Assembly (NCBI GenBank): GCA_035293845.1
Contig: DATGMB010000165.1
Location: 1 to 5,943 of the forward strand
Origin: DATGMB01 sp035293845
GTDB taxonomy: Bacteria; Acidobacteriota; Terriglobia; Bryobacterales; Bryobacteraceae
Reading direction: 5' to 3'
DNA length: 5,943 nt
Of the stretch, positions 1 to 5,943 are shown piece by piece. The notes below the pieces were generated by a model. It worked only from the letters and a program-made list of their open reading frames with translations. It did not search any database and had not been told where the DNA came from. Position numbers and translations under genes: made by a program. The stretch's first letter is position 1. Every line of letters starts with the position of its first letter.

Positions 1-37
1 GGCTACCAGGGTGTTACAGTTTAGTTGAACTTACCGC

Positions 38-42
38 AGGAG
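38..42 (+). promoter_or_regulatory. Ribosome binding site of metK
   Basis: AGGAG lies 7 bases before the TTG at 50, which is ideal spacing. It decides the start, because no ATG in frame precedes the conserved N-terminus. The 49 bases ahead of the gene are too few to judge whether a SAM-responsive riboswitch or a promoter lies upstream; I see none complete. Confidence 0.8.
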
Positions 43-49
43 AACTCAA

Positions 50-1216
<1,167 letters not shown>

Positions 1217-1228
1217 TCAATTCGGTAT

Positions 1229-1247
1229 GGGCCGGCGATGCCGGCCC
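1229..1247. terminator. Hairpin between convergent metK and opcA, probable bidirectional terminator
   Basis: GGGCCGGC (1229-1236), loop GAT, GCCGGCCC (1240-1247) form a perfect 8-bp, all-G/C stem. It begins 13 bases after the metK stop and ends directly against the opcA stop codon (1248-1250). On the + strand it is followed by TTATCCT and on the - strand by ATACCGAATT, so neither side has a strong U-tract. The position between two converging genes supports a terminator role. It may be a weak intrinsic terminator, or work with Rho or as an RNA 3' end protector. Confidence 0.6.
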
Positions 1248-2248
1248 TTATCCTAGGCCGGCCGCTTCGGCCAGCGCTGCCTCGAACACCGGATCGCGGC
1301 CGTCGATCCCGAGCTCTTCGCGCATCAGGATGTAATCGCCGGGCGGCGGGAGATGCGTGCATTGCGAACTGTCGTCGACCTGCGCCATGAGGCGCTGCCC
1401 GTCGCGCCACAGCGCGAGCCGCAGCCCCCGGCCCTCCAGTTCCACGCGGACGGTCGAAACCTGCGCATCCGGTTCGACCGTGACCTGCGGCTTCGCGCCG
1501 GCAGCACGCAGCCCATCCGAGATCCACGCCGCAAGGTATCGGGCGGCGGTTTCGTACGTGCCGCTGAAGGCGACACGGAGCCGCGCGACTCCCGCGATCC
1601 GCGCCAGCCGCTCGCGATTTTCGAACACCTGAGAGAGCATCGCCCGCCACCGGGTGAGGCCCGTCCAGGCCAAGTCTCCGACGGGCGTGTTCCGGGCAAG
1701 ATCCTGCAGGAGGCGCAGGGCACGGGCGGCATCCGGCATCGCGGAGCTGTCGACGACGACGCGGGTCGCGATGCCCGCCATCGCGCCGAATTCCAGCATG
1801 CCGGTCAGCCGCGGCGCCCGGCACCAGAGAATCACCGGCAGATCGCTAACCGTCAGGGGCAGCACGAGCGGCGGCAGGTCGCCCAGCGCGGCGTCCGAGG
1901 CAGTGATCTCGACCTGCTCGCAGCAGACCTGGCGCCGCTGGCCGAAGGGCATCCAGCACTGGGCATAGACGCGTTCGGAGAGCGCGCGCGGGCCGTCCGG
2001 ATGCAGGCGCAGCAGAATGGCGCGGGCCGGATGCTCCGGCATGAGCGCGGCGATGGTCTCGCCGAGCGCCGTCGGGTCCTCCGATTCCTCAGCCAGCACC
2101 ACCAGCGTCATGGTGCAGGCGCGCAGCACGCCATCGGCGGCCGAAGGCTCGCCGGCGGCCTCGCGGTCGCGGCTCTGCTGTTTCGCCATCGAGGTCCAAA
2201 GCGCCGCCAGGTCGCGAAGGACCTTTTCCGGGGAAAGCGCCGCGCCCA

Positions 2249-2249
<1 letters not shown>
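1248..2249 (-). CDS. opcA: Glucose-6-phosphate dehydrogenase assembly/activator protein OpcA
   Basis: OpcA is a cytoplasmic helper of glucose-6-phosphate dehydrogenase, known mainly from cyanobacteria and actinobacteria, where it promotes assembly and redox-dependent activation of Zwf. The product is 333 residues, near the actinobacterial length and shorter than cyanobacterial versions. Family-like segments seen in order are RACTMTLVV (43-51), HPARAILL (73-80), CCEQVEI (109-115), SDLPVILWCRAP (135-146), DLAWTGLTRWR (192-202), YLAAWISDGL (238-247) and a C-terminal EELGIDGRDPVFEAAL. The open frame reaches 36 codons further upstream inside zwf. I chose the ATG at 2249 because it overlaps the zwf stop as TAATG and has GGAGGA 7 bases ahead, which suggests translational coupling. 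Adjacent cysteines at 109-110 are visible; whether they serve redox control is unknown. The call rests on motif resemblance plus the zwf neighbour, and both agree. Confidence 0.9.
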
Positions 2250-3769
<1,520 letters not shown>

Positions 3770-3802
3770 CGAGTCCAAAATATCATGCGAACTGCCGGCC
3801 GC

Positions 3803-3820
3803 TGGACCAAAATGATCCAG
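3803..3820. repeat. 18-bp repeat, copy 1, upstream of zwf
   Basis: TGGACCAAAATGATCCAG is repeated at 3866-3883 with one mismatch. With the preceding C this copy is also an imperfect palindrome (CTGGA, 9 bases, TCCAG). It lies 34-51 bases upstream of the zwf start codon. It could be a regulator binding site or a relic of a transposon end that carried repeated transposase sites; neither is proven. Confidence 0.75.
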
Positions 3821-3847
3821 CAGATTTTGTAAGTCACTGAAACCAAA

Positions 3848-3863
3848 GCGCCGAAAACGGCGC
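3848..3863. repeat. Perfect inverted repeat GCGCCG-AAAA-CGGCGC
   Basis: A 6-bp perfect stem with a 4-base loop lies just to the left of repeat copy 2 in the divergent intergenic region. In the zwf transcript direction it reads GCGCCG-TTTT-CGGCGC followed by TTTGG, which is too short a U-run for a convincing terminator. It may be a leader hairpin, a protein site, or part of a degraded mobile-element end. Confidence 0.6.
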
Positions 3864-3865
3864 AA

Positions 3866-3883
3866 TGGACCAAAATGAGCCAG
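3866..3883. repeat. 18-bp repeat, copy 2, upstream of zwf
   Basis: TGGACCAAAATGAGCCAG matches copy 1 at 17 of 18 bases, in the same orientation, exactly 63 bp away. That distance is close to six turns of B-DNA, so both copies would face the same side of the helix. The palindrome is weaker here (TGG, 11 bases, CCA). Confidence 0.75.
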
Positions 3884-3902
3884 GGCGGCCCGATCGAGGG
3901 CG

Positions 3903-3932
3903 GTGACGGACGCCCATCTCCCCCGGTATACT
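3903..3932 (+). promoter_or_regulatory. Predicted sigma-70-type promoter of the cytochrome gene
   Basis: GTGACG (3903-3908, four of six matches to TTGACA) and TATACT (3927-3932, five of six to TATAAT) are separated by 18 bases. Only 10 bases lie between the -10 box and the ATG at 3943, so transcription would begin at or within a few bases of the start codon. It is predicted by eye only. Confidence 0.4.
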
Positions 3933-3942
3933 GGTTTCCCCG

Positions 3943-4923
3943 ATGCTGAAAAAGGTCCTGCTCTGTACGCTCCTGTTGCTGATCCTGGTGCCGGCCGGAG
4001 GCTTGGCGTTCCTTTATCTGCGGAAGCCTGCGGCCGCGCCGCCGCGCGACGTCCGGGTGGCGATGACGGCCGAGCGCATCGCGCGCGGCAAGGTGCTGTT
4101 CGAGAACATCTGCGATTGCGGCGGCTGCCACTCGCGGCGCGATTTTACGCGCTTCGGCGGACCGCAGGTGCCCGAGGGCATCGGCGAAGGCACCGTGCTT
4201 TCCGACTTTCTCCATGGGCTTCCGGGCACCGTCGTCGCCCCCAATATTACGCCCGACCGCGAGACCGGCATCGGCACGTGGACCGACGGCGAAAAGATCC
4301 GCGCCATCCGCGAAGGCGTCGATCGCAACGGCCGCGCGTTGTTCCCCATGATGCCGTACGAGGGCTTCCGCAAGATGTCCGATGACGATGTCGAATCAGT
4401 CGTGGCGTACCTGAACAGCCTGCCGCCCGTGCGGCACGCGCTGCCGCAGACGTCGCTGCAATTTCCCGTCAACCTGATGATCAAGGGCGTCCCGCAGCCC
4501 GTGGGACAGGTGCCCGCGCCCGACCGCACCAGCCCGGCGAAATACGGCGCATACCTGGTCTCCCTGGCGGGTTGCGCCGATTGCCACACGCCGCAGGAGC
4601 GCGGCCAGCCGGTAGCCGCGAAAGCCTTCGCCGGCGGCCAGGTGTTCGCGTCCCATGCCGGGACGGTGGTGACCGCGAACATCACGCCCGATCTCGACAC
4701 CGGAATCGGCAAATGGGAGGAGAACTTCTTCCTGAAGAAGTTCTACGACTACAAGGACTACGTGGAGCACGGTCCGCCACAGATCTCCGACCGCCGTTCG
4801 TTCACCCTCATGCCGTGGCTGGGCTTCTCGCAACTGCCACCCGAGGATCTGCGCGCAATCTTCGCCTACCTGCGGAAGGTGAAGCCGGTGCGCAATCTGG
4901 TGGAGACGCATCCGGGCGCTTGA
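3943..4923 (+). CDS. Membrane-anchored diheme cytochrome c
   Basis: This is a periplasmic electron carrier of 326 residues with two covalent hemes. An N-terminal anchor (KK, then a hydrophobic stretch at about residues 5-26, no clear cleavage site) would export it and hold it in the membrane. Heme site 1 is CGGCH (59-63), preceded by an extra Cys57 giving CDCGGCH; heme site 2 is CADCH (211-215). Likely axial methionines are Met137 in MPYEGF and Met290 in MPWLGF. The two halves share TVV-x2-NITPD-x2-TGIG-x-W (from about 96 and 241) and a final AYL-x3-PPV/KPV helix, so it arose by duplication of one domain. The pattern resembles cytochrome subunits of periplasmic alcohol/aldehyde-type dehydrogenases, but no dehydrogenase gene is nearby, so its electron donor is unknown. 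No Shine-Dalgarno precedes the ATG (TTTCCCCG). Heme attachment would require the usual cytochrome c maturation system encoded elsewhere. The family is secure; the specific role is not. Confidence 0.93.
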   Translation: MLKKVLLCTLLLLILVPAGGLAFLYLRKPAAAPPRDVRVAMTAERIARGKVLFENICDCGGCHSRRDFTRFGGPQVPEGIGEGTVLSDFLHGLPGTVVAPNITPDRETGIGTWTDGEKIRAIREGVDRNGRALFPMMPYEGFRKMSDDDVESVVAYLNSLPPVRHALPQTSLQFPVNLMIKGVPQPVGQVPAPDRTSPAKYGAYLVSLAGCADCHTPQERGQPVAAKAFAGGQVFASHAGTVVTANITPDLDTGIGKWEENFFLKKFYDYKDYVEHGPPQISDRRSFTLMPWLGFSQLPPEDLRAIFAYLRKVKPVRNLVETHPGA

Positions 4924-4934
4924 GCCCGGCCCAT

Positions 4935-5943
4935 CTACCGTGCGGCGCGAAGTTGACGCAGTTTTTCAAGGTACGGCCGCGCCGTGCCCTCGTCCACTTG
5001 CCGCAGTTCGGCTTCGGCTTCATCGAGGGCACCGGCATTGGTGTAAAGCGCAGCTAGCAGGAGGTGATCGCCGGCGTGCTCGCGGCGTGCGGATTCGATG
5101 GCCTCGGCGGCTGCGGCGGGCAGGATTTCGAGGCGCGCTTCCGGCGCGGGCGGCAGGGGAGCCATCACGGATTCGGTTCCCATGTGGGCCGTCACCTGCC
5201 ACTCCAGCACCCGGCCGCGCGGCAGCGGGCGATCGGGCTGCCATTCGGCGGTTCGGAGCCGCGGACTTTCCAGCAGCGGGTTGAAATGCTCATCGAAGAT
5301 CTCGACCACGTACGTGGCGCCCGGCTCCAGCGGCCGCCAGCGGAACAGTGGACGGTCCGTGGAGACGGCGGTGCCCACCGGAGCGAGCAGCTCGAACCAG
5401 CGGCCGCCGCCCGATGGGCCGAGCAGCGTTCCGGGATGCGAGATCAGGCGGTCCAGAATGGGCGCTCGCTCGAAGGCGGGCGCGCGTTCGAATTCGGGTT
5501 TCGCGGGCGAAACCGCCGGCGAGGGCGGCGGTTGCACGGCCGCAACTGGCGGCGCCGGCGCGGCGCCGTGGCGCGTTGTCCACACGCCCAATCCGGCCGC
5601 CAGCGCTATGGCTGCCGCAGCGGCGAGCCATGGCCAACGCCGCTTGCGAGGAGCCGGGAAGTTCACCACTCGCCCGTGCCCCAATTGCTCGCGAAATCCG
5701 CGCAGATCTTCCACCTCGTCGCGGCACATGGCGCACTCCTCGAGGTGCCGCCGCTGTTCCGGCGTGCCGCCGCCCTCCGCGCACGCGACCGTGGCGTGGT
5801 AATCCAGATGACCGTCCAGATCCGCGCGCAGCCGCGCCGCTTCCCGCCATGCGTTTCCGGCCTGCGCCAGCCGGCCGCGGCAATCTTCGCATTCCGCGAT
5901 ATGGCCGTCCAGGGCCAGCAGATCGGCCGGAGCAAGCGTCCGG
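4935..5943 (-). CDS. Zinc-finger (zf-HC2) anti-sigma-like transmembrane protein, N-terminus outside window
   Basis: The frame is open from the right edge to a TAG at 4937-4935, giving at least 335 residues; the true start is beyond 5943. An internal ATG at 5729 falls inside a zinc finger and is not the start. Counting from the first full codon, HIAECEDC (14-21) looks like the end of one zf-HC2 motif, and C54 with HLEECAMC (66-73) forms a second (C-x11-H-x3-C-x2-C). A basic stretch (RKRR) precedes a single transmembrane helix at about 104-121, putting the fingers in the cytoplasm. Outside follow a Pro/Ala-rich linker (127-150), a beta-rich, possibly fibronectin-like domain (about 175-275: LFRWRPLEPGATYVVEIFD, LEWQVTAH) and a TPR-like helical tail (284-331). 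Such proteins usually bind a partner sigma factor; that partner would be expected upstream, off the right edge. An anti-sigma role is inference, and a structural or regulatory adaptor is possible. It converges with the cytochrome gene, 11 bases between stops, with no visible terminator. Confidence 0.82.
   Translation of the reverse strand, partial: RTLAPADLLALDGHIAECEDCRGRLAQAGNAWREAARLRADLDGHLDYHATVACAEGGGTPEQRRHLEECAMCRDEVEDLRGFREQLGHGRVVNFPAPRKRRWPWLAAAAAIALAAGLGVWTTRHGAAPAPPVAAVQPPPSPAVSPAKPEFERAPAFERAPILDRLISHPGTLLGPSGGGRWFELLAPVGTAVSTDRPLFRWRPLEPGATYVVEIFDEHFNPLLESPRLRTAEWQPDRPLPRGRVLEWQVTAHMGTESVMAPLPPAPEARLEILPAAAAEAIESARREHAGDHLLLAALYTNAGALDEAEAELRQVDEGTARPYLEKLRQLRAAR

Noticed and set aside
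1..49. Possible SAM-responsive riboswitch ahead of metK
   Set aside because: Such elements often precede metK in other bacteria, but only 49 bases are available and I cannot recognise a conserved core or pseudoknot in them.
3770..3865. N-terminal extension of zwf (32 codons)
   Set aside because: The extra residues are read through the repeat and hairpin region and do not resemble the family. The ATG at 3769 gives a normal length and N-terminus.
5098..5802. 234-codon plus-strand frame opposite the zinc-finger protein gene
   Set aside because: Low-complexity Ser/Arg/Gly-rich shadow; the minus strand carries ordered zinc ligands, a membrane helix and a TPR-like tail.

Overview
This GC-rich window holds four complete protein genes and one that runs off the right edge. 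None of the genes is phage- or plasmid-like, and the only possible mobile-element trace is a pair of short repeats upstream of zwf. The host looks like a free-living Gram-negative bacterium. A member of the Acidobacteriota (Solibacter/Bryobacter-like) is my best guess. That rests on the mix of a zwf-opcA pair, a stand-alone membrane-anchored diheme cytochrome c of the NITPD/TGIG type, and a large membrane-bound zinc-finger (zf-HC2) protein with a periplasmic domain and a TPR-like tail. This assignment is inference from gene content and base composition, not from a marker gene.

Layout from left to right: metK (50-1216, +) starts at TTG behind a clear ribosome binding site. It converges on opcA (1248-2249, -). 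The 31-base gap between them contains a perfect 8-bp hairpin that abuts the opcA stop codon and could end transcription from both sides. opcA is the second gene of a zwf-opcA operon; zwf (2249-3769, -) and opcA overlap by one base in a TAATG arrangement. A 173-base divergent intergenic region (3770-3942) follows. It carries two 18-bp repeats (17/18 identical, 63 bp apart), a perfect GCGCCG-AAAA-CGGCGC hairpin, and a plausible promoter for the next gene. A diheme cytochrome c gene (3943-4923, +) comes next, apparently with a leaderless or very short-leader mRNA. It ends 11 bases from the stop of a convergent gene (4935 to the right edge, -) for a zf-HC2 anti-sigma-like transmembrane protein whose N-terminus lies outside the window.

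Functionally, metK makes S-adenosylmethionine. zwf with opcA catalyses and activates the first, NADPH-producing step of the oxidative pentose phosphate pathway. The cytochrome is a membrane-anchored periplasmic electron carrier with no partner dehydrogenase in view. The last gene probably senses or relays an envelope signal to a sigma factor that should lie just beyond the right edge. I see no CRISPR array, tRNA, rRNA or intact mobile element, and no clear evidence of an undescribed system. The least explained sequence is the repeat-bearing region upstream of zwf.
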